Source of the DNA: Pontederia crassipes
Taxonomy: Eukaryota > Streptophyta > Magnoliopsida > Commelinales > Pontederiaceae
Reading direction: 5' to 3'
NCBI GenBank assembly: GCA_030549335.1
Contig: CM060189.1
Span: 54,492,953 to 54,556,952 of the forward strand
Length of the DNA: 64,000 bases
Of this stretch, positions 11,325 to 21,689 are shown piece by piece. The translations under genes and the position numbers were made by a program. Within the stretch, counting starts at the first letter, position 1; each line of letters opens with the position of its first letter. Below the pieces are notes generated by a model. That model ran no database searches. It worked only from the letters and a program-made list of their open reading frames with translations, and had not been told where the DNA came from.

Positions 11325-12891
11325 CTTTAGGAAATTAAACAAGGCCACAAGAAAGGACCATTTCCCATTGCCCTTCATTGATCAGATGTTAGAAAGGTTG
11401 GCTTGGCACTCTCACTTCTGTTATCTAGATGGGTACTCAGGCTTCTTGCAAATCCCAATTCATCCTCAAGATCAACACAAGACTATATTTACTTGTCCAT
11501 ATGGGACTTTTGCTTATAGGAGAATGCCCTTTGGCTTATGCAATGCACCTGCCACCTTCAAAAGGTGTATGATGTCTATATTTTCAGACTTTATTGAAGA
11601 AATTATGGAGGTCTTCATGGATGACTTTTCAGTATATGAAGATTCATTTGATGCTTGCCTAGAAAATTTGACCAAAGTGCTACAAAGATGTAGAGAGTCC
11701 AACTTGATCCTCAATTGGGAGAAGTGCCATTTTATGGTCCAAGAAGGGGTTGTCTTAGGACATGTTGTCTCAAGCAAAGGGATTGAAGTGGACAAGGCAA
11801 AAATTGAGGTAATTGAGAGGCTACCACCACCTACAAATGTCAAGGCAATTATGAGCTTTTTGGGGCATGCAGGCTTCTACAGGAGGTTCATTAAAGACTT
11901 ATCAATGATAACTAGGTCCCTTACCAAGCTGCTGGTCAAAGATGCTGAGTTCCATTTTGATGAAGAGTGCATGAAGGCATTCAAGAAATTGAAAGAAGCA
12001 CTCACCTCAGCCCCTATAGTGCAGCCACCTGATTGGACTTTACCTTTTGAAATCATGTGTGATGCTTCAGACCAAGCTGTAGGAGCAGTCTTGGGACAAA
12101 CCAGGGAGAGAAGACACCATGTTATATGCTATGCAAGCAAGACTCTAGATGAAGCTCAGATTAATTATGCAACTACTGAGAAGGAACTACTTGCTGTGGT
12201 GTATGCATTTGACAAATTCAGGCCTTACTTGGTGGGATCCAAAGTTATTGTATTCACAGATCACCAAGCAGTGAGACACTTAATCAATAAGAAGGAATCC
12301 AAGCCAAGGCTCATTAGATGGATCTTATTACTTCAGGAATTTGATGTTGAAATCAGGGACAAAATGGGTAGTGAGAATCTAGTTGCTGACCACTTATCAA
12401 GAATGGAAGGAGTTCAGGAGTCCTCTACACTTCCTATCAATGATGCCTTCCCTGATGACAGCTTGATGGCAGTGTCAACTAATCAAATCCCCTGGTATGC
12501 TGACATTGTAAACTTCCTAGCATGTGGAATTGTCTCTCCTGATTACACATATCAGCAAAGAAAGAAATTCTTTCATGACCTGAAAGATTATTATTGGGAT
12601 GATCCTCTTTTATTCAGAAAATCCCCTGATGGCATATATAGGAGATGTGTACCCCAATCTGAATTCAAGGAAATCTTGGAGGCATGCCACTCATCCCCTT
12701 ATGGAGGGCATGGAGTCACACAAAAGACTGTTGCCAAAGTCCTCCAATCTGGCTTCTATTGGCCTACTCTATTCAGGGATGCACACATTTTTGTGAAGGG
12801 CTGTGATCAATGCCAAAGAGCAAGTTCCATCTCAAGAAGAAATGAAATGCCACAACAAAGAATTCTAGAAGTGGAAATATTTGATGTTTGA
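11325..12891 (+). pseudogene. Athila reverse transcriptase, RNase H and integrase start
   Basis: From 11368 a 507-residue frame carries RT with the MPFGLCNAP block and catalytic FMDD at residues 83-86 (the Athila form of YMDD/YVDD). RNase H follows with [14 protein letters not shown] and FTDHQA motifs. The integrase HHCC finger then starts (HSSPYGGHG...CDQCQ). A TGA at 12889-12891 replaces Trp at the start of the integrase core. Confidence 0.88.
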
Positions 12892-13788
12892 GGCATTGAT
12901 TACATGGGCCCATTTTCTAGTTCATGTGGTTACAAGTTTATCCTTCTAGCTGTGGACTATGTATCCAAGTGGATTGAGGCAATTCCCACCATTGCAGCTG
13001 ATTCCAGGGTAGTGATCAAGTTGTTCAAGGAGGTTATCTTCTCAAGGTTTGGAATTCTCAGGGTAGTCATAAGTGATGGAGGGAGTCATTTTATTGAAAA
13101 GTGTCTTGAGAACCTCCTAATTAAGTATGGAGTGAGGCATAAGGTTTCCACTGCCTACCACCCTCAAACTAATGGCGAGGCAGAAATATCAAATAGGGAG
13201 ATAAAGGCCATATTGGAGAAAATAGTTTCATTAACAAGAAAGGATTGGAGTTCGAAGTTGAATGAAGCTCTTTAGGCATATAGGACAGCATATAAGACCA
13301 CAATAGGTACCTCTCCCTACAAACTTGTTTATGAAAAAACATGCCATTTACCAATTGAGTTGAAACATAAGGCATATTGGACAGTCAAGGCACTCAATTA
13401 TGATATGCATGCATGTGGACAAAAGAGGCTCTTGCAACTTGATGAACTTGATTAAATTAGGCTAAATGCCTACCACAATTTAGAATTCTACAAGGAGAGG
13501 ACTAAAAGATGGCATGATGGCAGGATTCTGAAAAAGGATTTCAAGGTTGGAGACCTTGTGCTACTTTTCAATTCAAGGTTAAAGATTTTTCCAGGAAAGT
13601 TAAAGTCAAGGTGGAGTGGACCCTTTAAAATTCACAAAGTCTATCCATATGGTGTTGTGGACATTCTGAATGACAAGGATGATATATTTAAGGTGAATGG
13701 ATAGAGGTTGAAGCTTTACAACCCCACAGCCATGGATTCTGTCAAGGAGGAGCTGATTCTACAAGATTTGCCACAACCACCTAGCTGA
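12892..13788 (+). pseudogene. Athila integrase core and C-terminus
   Basis: The DDE core is readable: the first Asp is in DYMGPF (about 12898), the second in SDGGSHF (about 13075) and the Glu in NGEAE (about 13180). In-frame stops follow at about 13273 (TAG), 13453 (TAA) and 13702 (TAG). The C-terminal GDLVLLF...GKLKSRWSGPF block is intact. The reading ends at TGA near 13786. Confidence 0.82.
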
Positions 13789-15290
13789 TTTCACATTGTA
13801 ACAATGTCTAGCCAAAGACACTAAAGAAAGGCACTTCTTGGGAGGTAACCCAAGCTATTATCTACTTAATCTTTTTATTTTTGCAGGAATAAGTGATGAG
13901 GAACAAGTTCAATCCACAATTCTCAAATTCAGGGAGTACCCTTACCCCTTAGTTTTGATCTTTCCACTGAAAACTCAATGATAACTGATAATATCTTTTT
14001 CATTATGCTACATTGATCATACCATCATCTGAATCAACATTCATATCAGTTATCCAAATCAGTCATAGCTGAAATTTAGTGAAATTCAGAAATTTCCAAT
14101 GCATTGTTGAATTGTGCACTCAAAAATCTGATTTTACTATACCACTGATATTCTTTGTTTCTTTGCAGGATCAGTTGCAACTAATGAAGATTGGATCACT
14201 GGTTGACATGCCAAGAGGAGCTGACAGCCCAATTCCATGCAATTCACACCCACCCACTCCTCTCCCTTGCCTTAATTTCCAACACTAGGGATAATCTTGA
14301 GAATAAGCTTGAGGGAGGAAACCTGATGCTTTTCTAACATTTACACCATGTTTTCAATTGATTTTAATGTCCATATATCAGTTATCACCAGGTTATCAGT
14401 AGGTTTTGCAAGTTATCATAAGTTATCACTAGTTATTACTCGGTTATCATTTTTTGGGTTCAACTCAATTCAGAATTTATTTTAACTCTGAAATGGGTAG
14501 AATACTTCATTATGATAGTGGGTGCACTCCAATACCAAGTGGCCAACTTGGCCATTAGCCTTATTACTTTAATTGGCATTATAAATTCAGATGCATTTGA
14601 ATAAATTTTCAGCTGAAACTTTTCTTTTTTGTGGTTAACACTAGCTACATTCATGGATTAATTGAAAAGTAGAAGATGTCTAGAAAGGAATGAAGGATCT
14701 TGCTACCATGTTAAATAGAAATTCTTGACTATTTGCATTTAAGGATCTAACCTATACTTGAGTTTGAACCATTACTCACTTCATGAACAAAATAAAAAAG
14801 GAAAGAAAAAGGAAAATGAAAAGTTGCATCTTGCATTGCATGCATACATGAATAAAGAGAGTGAAAATTCCAAAAAAGAACATCTCTTGAATAAAGCCAG
14901 GATCTTTATCCTATGACCAGCATGAATAAAAATCAGGTTCAAACCTGTTTATTGCATCCCCATGAATGAAAGTCAGGTTTTCAAACATGTTTAAGCAAAG
15001 AAAGAAAAATCTGTTCATGAAGATATTGATGTTTCAAACTTTTTAGTAAAGTTGACAATCCTTATAATCCAAATCAGTTAATGTTAGTACTTCTATCATG
15101 GCTTAAATTTGCTCTAACATTTGTGACTCCTCAGCTAGAATTTGGGATTGGAAAGAATGGGATGGAATGTTAGCCAAGTGGAAAACTCATTTAGATTTTA
15201 TTCAGCTGATTTTTCTATTCATTTGTGGATGGTAAATTCAAATTCATCATTAATTTCTGAATGTTTTGCTTAAGGACAAGCAAAAGGCTA
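13789..15290 (+). other. Athila non-coding stretch between pol and the 3' LTR
   Basis: Many Athila elements carry an envelope-like frame here. I see only short frames and no membrane or signal segment that could be defended, so that gene is either absent or eroded. AAGTTATCA-type words, common in the LTR, recur near 14380-14450. Confidence 0.6.
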
Positions 15291-15301
15291 AGCTTGGGGG
15301 A
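15291..15301 (+). other. Polypurine tract of the Athila element
   Basis: AGCTTGGGGGAG lies about 15 bases before the 3' LTR start at 15316, the usual place and form (GGGGGA) for Athila elements. Confidence 0.65.
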
Positions 15302-15315
15302 GTTTGATCACTAGC

Positions 15316-18087
15316 TGATCACTATAAGTTTCTAGCCCATTTTAGATACATTTCATTCATATCTAGCCCCATTTTTGCCTATCTTTTGGACAATTATGCT
15401 TGAAATGCATAAATTGTGATAACTAGTTGATATTCCTCATTTCATACTTAATTTCATGTGCATAGAGGTTCTGAAATGCCATAATCCATAAATATTTAAA
15501 TTCTATGTCAAGTTATCATTTTTAAGACAAGTTATCATTCATATATGTCAAGTTATCATTATTTTGAGTGAACTAATTTTCAATGACTTTCTTGCCCTAA
15601 ATCCATTATTATCATGTATGAATCATATTTGGATTGTCACATCTCAACTTGTGCAAAGTTTTAAGTTCATTTGAACAAATTATCGTTTTTCCTTTGCCAA
15701 GTTATCGTTAAAGGGTAATTCTGTCATTTCGACATGCAAAACCATTAATTATATACAAAGGCCTTAGGCAATCATCTTGTTATTGTTTTAACTCATTGCT
15801 GTTCAAATTTCATCACATTTGGATGACCACAACTCAAGTTATCACAAGTTATCATTTTTAAGGCATATAAGTTATCGTTTTTGGCAACACAAGTTATCAC
15901 TCCTTTGAAATCTTATTCATATTTGATTTCTGACATCATTCACTTGTCACTCTAATCCATTTGATGCCTAAAATGCTTTGAACCACCCATATTTGGACAT
16001 TTTCCAAGATATAATTAAAGTTATCATTCCGAGCCCCTTGAATTATCAATTTTGATATAAGTTTTCATTCCTGCACAACACCTAATCCCATTTGATATTT
16101 GAGTTAGCAACTATCATTATCTTAATCCTTATTTGTCAAAATACCATTCAAGGGCTTTGATGCTTGCTGTTTTGAGCTTTGTAGTAGGGTGAAAAGGTGG
16201 CCAAAAAGTGGAAAAAGTAAGGGTGGACCATCTACTTTTTCCTGCACAAAAAGGTATCTGCAGCAGCTGGAAATTCAGAGCAGGGACAGGTGGCTGCAAT
16301 CAAAAAGAAAAAAACATTCTGATGCTGATTAAAGGGTGGACAAGAGTCATATAAAAGCTGAAATTGGTGGAGGAGAAGAGGGGCTGGACATTCAGGGTTT
16401 GGAGGAAGGGTTTCTGCACCAAGGCTAGAGCTGCTGCTGCTGCTGGAGCTACTGCCGAGAGACTTCAAGCAACAATGATTTGTAACTGTTCTTCATTCCA
16501 TTTGATGTCAAGCTTTGTAAATATGAGGAGCTAAACTCCATTTCTTCTATGATAGGGTAGTAGTTTAGATTAATTTTGGATGGATGTGGACTGAATTATA
16601 ATCCTGCACTGAAATCAATTATGGTTTTCAGATTTCAAAACTATTCTGCATTGATTCATGCTATCATTAGATCCATGTGTAATATGTAACTGAGAAGTAT
16701 TATTTGTTCTAATCATCCTTCAGAAATGAATTAAGAGATAATGTTAGATTTCTGGATTCCATTTAATTGCAAATCTGATTTCTGAATTTTGATTCCCTGG
16801 TTTCCTGAAATTTCTTATTCCTGTGGCTGTTTGAACCTATTTGTCATTCTCAATCTGATTAATTGAGTAACTGGAATGTTGATATTGTTCCTATCTTGTT
16901 CAGGAATGAATCAAGATGTTGGCATATTATTTTTTACTCAAATCAGATTGCTCTTCTGATTTCTGAACTGAAATCCTGAAATCTATTTTTCTGATTTCTT
17001 GCTAGAATCTGTTTTACCAATTGAATCCCCTGATTTTATTCAATCACTGAGAGGTGAACCTTAGGGATTTCTTGCAGTCCAGAGATGGATCAAGAAGCAG
17101 TTGGCAAACCAGATTTCCATTGTTTAATAATTCTGAATTCCTGAAATGTTGATTTCTGTTTTCTGACTTCTATTTGAATTCTGATTTGCATTGTCAAGCC
17201 TCATCTTAATCTACTACTAAGAGGTAGTCTTCAGGTCATCCTTGTGAGTCAGAGATGAACCAAGGAGCATTGGAGAATCACTGAATTCCCCATTTTAGAT
17301 AGGGTGTTTCTTAACCCCAATTAATTGGAGTTTGTGTGGATTTCATTTTCCTTTGCAACCGAGAGGTTGATTTTAAATCCCCATGGAATTCAGATATGAA
17401 TCAAGGAGCACAAGCACTATTATTGAATAGATTTCATCCTAGTTTGATTAATTGAAGTGATTTCATCTTTTTATGAGTGCAGTTACAAGTTATCACTTCA
17501 GAATTCCTTGAATTATAAAAATCAACATTGAACCTTCATTTGAATCTAATGATAACTTGATTTTCAGTGAAAATCCTCTTCTGATTCAACCTAACTAACA
17601 ACTATATGATAATATGTTGCTTAGTTAGAGGCCAATTGAGCTGTGAGAGCAGCTACATTTCAGGTTGAATCAAAATTGGACATTTAATGATAACTTGATC
17701 CTATCCATCCATAATTAATTTAGATGAACCCCAACTCCTAGAAGAACCTTCCTCATTGATAGTTAAACCTTTTTAGACTTCAATCTAGCATTTATAACTC
17801 AGTTTTGATAAATTTCCAAAACCCAAAAATTAGTTATCATTCTGCATTCCATTAAAAATCTGTTTTCACTTTTCATTAAAAATATGTTTTTAGCCACTTA
17901 AGTAGAACTAATCTAGATTGTTTTAGGGTGTTTTAGACTTCAAATTCTTATAGATACGACAACTTGAGTCTACTACAACTTACCTATGCACTTGCAGCTA
18001 GTGAGTTGGGAGACAAAAAAAATTGAAAAATTGATCATTTCCTTAATTTCAGCAAGTTATCACTCAAACACCCAAATATCACTATCA
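15316..18087 (+). repeat. 3' LTR of the Athila element (2772 bp)
   Basis: It starts TGATCACTATAAG and ends CACTATCA. It holds many copies of the word AAGTTATCA or GTTATCAT, several of them between 15500 and 16100, and a GCTGCTGCTGCTGCTGG run near 16430. The last 390 bases are also present, diverged, at the window start. Confidence 0.88.
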
Positions 18088-18092
18088 CTTGT
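18088..18092 (+). repeat. 3' target-site duplication CTTGT of the Athila element
   Basis: This is the second copy of the duplication, directly after the LTR end CACTATCA. Removing one copy and the element rejoins the host integrase reading phase. Confidence 0.9.
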
Positions 18093-19240
18093 GTGCCAGC
18101 AAGTCAAGATCGAGCATCAACGACCATATGACAAGTTGAAGCCTCTGAAAATCCCACAATGAAAGTGGGATAAGATCACTATGGATTTTGTGTCCAATTT
18201 GCCCAGGACTAAGAAAGGTCATGATGACATTTGGGTAGTTGTGGATCGATTCACGAAGGCAGCACATTTTATCCCCATCAGATGGAAATAATTTGTGGAG
18301 AGCTTGTTGTACCTATATGTGAGAGAAGTGGTCAGACTCCATGGTATTCCAGCATCTATAGTGTCTGACCGAGACCCCAGATTCATTGCCAGATTCTGGA
18401 AGAGCATGCAAGAAGCCTTTGGCACGAGGCTCAACTTCAGCACAACTTTCCACCCTCAGATAGATGGGCAGTCTGAGAGGACCATTCAGATGCTGGAGGA
18501 CATGTTGCGAGCATGTGCACTAAATTGGCAGTAGCTGGGATGAGCATATCCATTTGATTGAATTTGCTTATAACAACAGCTACCATTCTAATATTGGTAT
18601 GGCACCATTTGAATCTTTGTATGGACGAGTCGTTCACCTGCCCACTGGGGTGAGGTAGGCGAGGAGAAGATTATGACTAAGGAAGAAGTTAAGGAAGCAG
18701 TAGAATATGCTAAGAAAATCGAACTGATCAAGCAGAGAATGAAGACTGTTCAAGGAAGACAAAAGAGTTATGCTGATAAAGGCAGACGAGAACAGATCTT
18801 CCAAACCGGTGATCAAGTTCTTCTGAAGGTATCCCCTACGAAAGGGGTCATGAGATTCAGCAAGCGAAGAAAGCTCAGTCCTCGCTATGTATGCCCCTTC
18901 GAGATACTTAAGCTAGTAGGCGAGGCGGTATGCAGACTAGCCCTACCCCCATCTTATGGGAGAGTGCATAACGTGTTTCATATATTCATGCTCAAGAAGT
19001 ACAAGCATGATGCTACAAATGTTCTAAGGATATATAAGCCAAATCTAGCTGCAGACTTGACCTTAGTTGAATATCCAACACATATAGTGGAGCGTAAAGT
19101 GCAACGTCAGAAGAACAAGGATGTCCCTATGGTCAGAGTAGCTTGGCGTTACCATAGCGGAGATGAAGCAACATGAGAACTCAAGTCGGAAATGCGCAAG
19201 GAATTTCCACACCTTTTCGGTAAGTCCTCTACCTAGTGCA
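18088..19240 (+). pseudogene. Chromovirus integrase core and chromodomain tail (after the insertion)
   Basis: It continues the integrase zinc finger and the DDE core. The first Asp is near 18183, the second in SDRDPRF (about 18365) and the Glu in DGQSER (about 18470). After a stop and frame change near 18530 a further frame at 18673-19176 carries the VHNVFH block and a chromodomain-like tail with VERKVQ and VRVAW. That tail is thought to guide chromoviruses to marked chromatin. Stops at 19174-19176 and near 19236 break it. Confidence 0.82.
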
Positions 19241-19243
19241 AAA

Positions 19244-19277
19244 TTCGAGGACGAATTTTCTTTTAAGGGAGTAAGAA
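19244..19277 (+). other. Polypurine tract region of the chromovirus
   Basis: The block ATTCGAGGACGAATTTTC is followed by a purine-rich AAGGGAGTAAGAA directly before the LTR start TGTAAT. The same block appears in reverse at 56238-56275 for the minus-strand element. Confidence 0.7.
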
Positions 19278-20833
19278 TGTAATAATCGACAATCAGACAA
19301 GATATAAAAAAAGGAGAAAACGTGATGGGCTTTGGCGGCTGAGAGAAAAAGAAAACCAAATCTCACTCAAAGTTTGAAAGGAAAGAAATTAAATCTGATC
19401 TCACCTGATTTAATTAGGAAAGGAGATATATATAAGATAAAACAGAATTTGTTAAACCTCCCCCTCTATCTCAATTGATTCTTTCTATTCTATGGTGCTT
19501 GATTGATTGCTAGGAGTTAGGAATTATATTAGGATGTGTTAGTACAAGAAATTTTCAAGAGAAATCGAGTTCTGCAATTTTTTTTGGACGTTGACTGGTC
19601 GACCGGCCTGTAGGCATTGCCAGCAACTGGTCGACCAATAACATGCCTACAGCCGATTTCTGCATATGTCAACCGATCAACCGATCCCTGTCATCGGTCG
19701 ACCGAACCCTGCCCACCGGTCGACCGTTCAACTGAACGGACCAACCGCTCCGAAGTAACCACCGGTCGACCGATCAGTAGACCACCGGTCGATCGTTCCT
19801 CTGAACCTGTCGATCGATTTTCAAAAACCTTTTTACTAGATTTATTAATTATTTCCTTTTTAATCTGAATATGACCCGTATATAGTTGATTTTATTTTTC
19901 TGACCCTACAGAGACCCTCGATGATTATCAAAGTCTATAATTTTATTGATTTATCTTTTATTAATCTTATTGTATGCTTCGAACAAAGAATAAAGAGTCA
20001 TAAGTTATTAAAAGTGATTAATAAGTTCAGATGGAAGATTAATCATGGATTGCCAGTCCAAGCCAAGTGCAGCAAGATAAGGGTAGCTCCCTTGATCATG
20101 ATTTGATCACCCACTGACCCGCACAAGGCCGTATCATTTGCTCGGCATACCCCAAGAACTAAAGGTACTTAAAATCATTTTGATTTCTAATAATAACTAA
20201 GATCAAGAAGCATGATTAAGTCAAGTCAAGTTATCGTTATATTTTTAGTATGCCATGATTCCAAGTTAATCTGTATCATTGACTCTCATGATTTATGATG
20301 TCCTCTTAATTATCTCGTATAATGATCTATGATGCTGTCATATTATCCTTTCAAGTTCAAATCTAGCATGATTATTTATTTTTAATTATTATATTCATGT
20401 TATGCATTGTATCTTATGTAGTTCTCCACTAGGTTGTAAAACTTATGGGAGGACCTCCTTCATTGTGTCTGATTTTCACAGGACCAGGTCAGTGACGAGG
20501 TGAAGTAAGTGTGTAGTGACGAAGCTCTGGCGGCAAGAAAGAACTTGAACCATAGGATTTATTAGTTCTTATAAAGATTTTTCTTTTCCCTTCCGTATTA
20601 TAGTTTCATGATGTAAAACTTTATTTTATTTTTTAAAAATGATATAACCATTTTTTTACTTCCACTAATTAAAGTTGTACTTTTCTTTATTTCTTATATT
20701 TTATTATCCTTCCGCTGACGTGTCTCGATTCTTGATCGAGATATGATCAATATTATGGTCAAAGTCATAGCATGTCGTAGTGTCTTCAGATTGGTCTTCG
20801 TCACGTGGCGAGGGTCAATTTGGAGGCGTTACA
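19278..20833 (+). repeat. 3' LTR of the chromovirus
   Basis: This LTR begins TGTAAT after the polypurine tract and ends GGAGGCGTTACA. The terminal 60 bases, which include a CACGTGGCGAGG block, are the reverse complement of the start of the LTRs at 54165 and 59688, so all three belong to one LTR family. It contains a palindrome cluster at about 19595-19815. Confidence 0.8.
19595..19815. repeat. Cluster of CpG-rich palindromes (core GGTCGACC) in the LTR
   Basis: About nine copies or near-copies of GGTCGACC/GGTCGATC occur within 220 bases, irregularly spaced and inside otherwise AT-rich DNA. Equivalent clusters lie in the two minus-strand LTRs at 55155-55430 and 60645-60865. The role is unknown. 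Confidence 0.75.
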
Positions 20834-21689
20834 CTTTCACCATGAAAAAATCGACGAGTAATTAATCTTACTCTCATGGCCTGGGGATTTGACCACGCAT
20901 GTGGAATGGGAGTATGGAACTTTACTAGTCAGCGTTGCAAAAGATTTGGAGTAATGAAAACGTGAACTGGCTGGATGAGCATATTATTTTGAATTTCAAT
21001 TTATGCATGCTGTCTTAATTCATCGGACGTATTAAATGAAAAACGTGAATTGATGTTTTTTTAAAAAAAAAAATCGAATTCAAATTCATACGTATTAAAC
21101 AAATTTTGCTTTAAAAAGTTTCATTCATCATACGGTCCAAATGGTATCATATTTTGAGTCTAAATTATATTGCCATTTCGTTGGAATAATCTGACTGTTT
21201 TCGAGGTAGCACTCGAAAAACAAACAATTGTGGCAACAGGCACAGCCCGCCACAAGCACCAATCCCTCCTGGGTTTTTGTTTTCCATTAGGCAGCGGATT
21301 ATTTGGAAACGATGAACAAACTTTTAGATGCCTTGGGGGTTTCCATAGTTTCAGATGTTCAAACTGCTGGAGGCAACCTATGAAGCCAAGCGAAGATAGC
21401 AAATAGTGTAGGTTTTATATGTAGGTTTATGTTTAAATATTTAAAAGTAGATAACCATTTGCATCCGCCGTGTAAAGTGATTTTAACTTTTTAAACTGAA
21501 ATTCATCATCAAATTTTAATTCAATGGTCAGTTGCAAATACTTTACGGGTTTACACGTACATTTTTCTCTTCCAAATGTTTTTGTTTGGTACAAACAATC
21601 ATCCTCCATGCTTGCAATCCAAACAAGGCTTGGATAGGATCTAGTGTTACAAACACAGAACAGCAGTCTAGATCTGAAAAGTGTCTTGA
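20834..21689 (-). other. 3' flank and probable 3' UTR of the PSD gene
   Basis: The PSD stop codon is at 21690-21692 on the minus strand, so its 3' UTR runs down into this stretch. I could not fix a poly(A) site. The short open frames on both strands have no recognisable product. The segment at 21215-21390 is less AT-rich than its surroundings and may be a transposon remnant. Confidence 0.4.

Larger units (their letters stand above)
7695..18087 (+). mobile_element. Athila-type Ty3/gypsy retrotransposon nested in the chromovirus
   Basis: It has LTRs starting TGATCACTATAAG and ending CACTATCA, a tRNA-Asp-type primer site, gag, protease, RT, RNase H, integrase, a 1.5 kb non-coding stretch and a purine-rich tract. 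The long LTR (2772 bp), the primer site TGGCGTCGTTGCCGGGGA and the protein type fit the Athila branch. The coding part is broken by frameshifts and at least five stops. The 5' LTR has lost about 2.3 kb compared with the 3' LTR. Confidence 0.88.
4251..20833 (+). mobile_element. Chromovirus (Ty3/gypsy) retrotransposon, interrupted by an Athila element
   Basis: The gene order is gag, protease, reverse transcriptase, RNase H, integrase and a chromodomain-like tail, then a polypurine tract and a 1556-bp 3' LTR. That order and the tail fit a chromovirus of the Tekay/Del kind. The internal region is split at 7694 by a 10.4 kb Athila-type insertion and resumes at 18088 or, counting the target duplication once, at 18093. 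Stops are scattered through all genes, so the element is dead. Its 5' LTR cannot be matched to its 3' LTR. Confidence 0.85.

Noticed and set aside
13789..15290. Envelope-like gene in the Athila element
   Set aside because: The position is right, but no frame is long enough or shows membrane or signal features.
19617..19868. Frame rich in DRSTEP repeats in the chromovirus LTR
   Set aside because: Same cause: it lies wholly inside an LTR and follows the GGTCGACC cluster.
21170..21406. Plus-strand frame of 78 residues below PSD
   Set aside because: No recognisable protein; it overlaps the probable PSD 3' flank, and a similar frame exists on the other strand.
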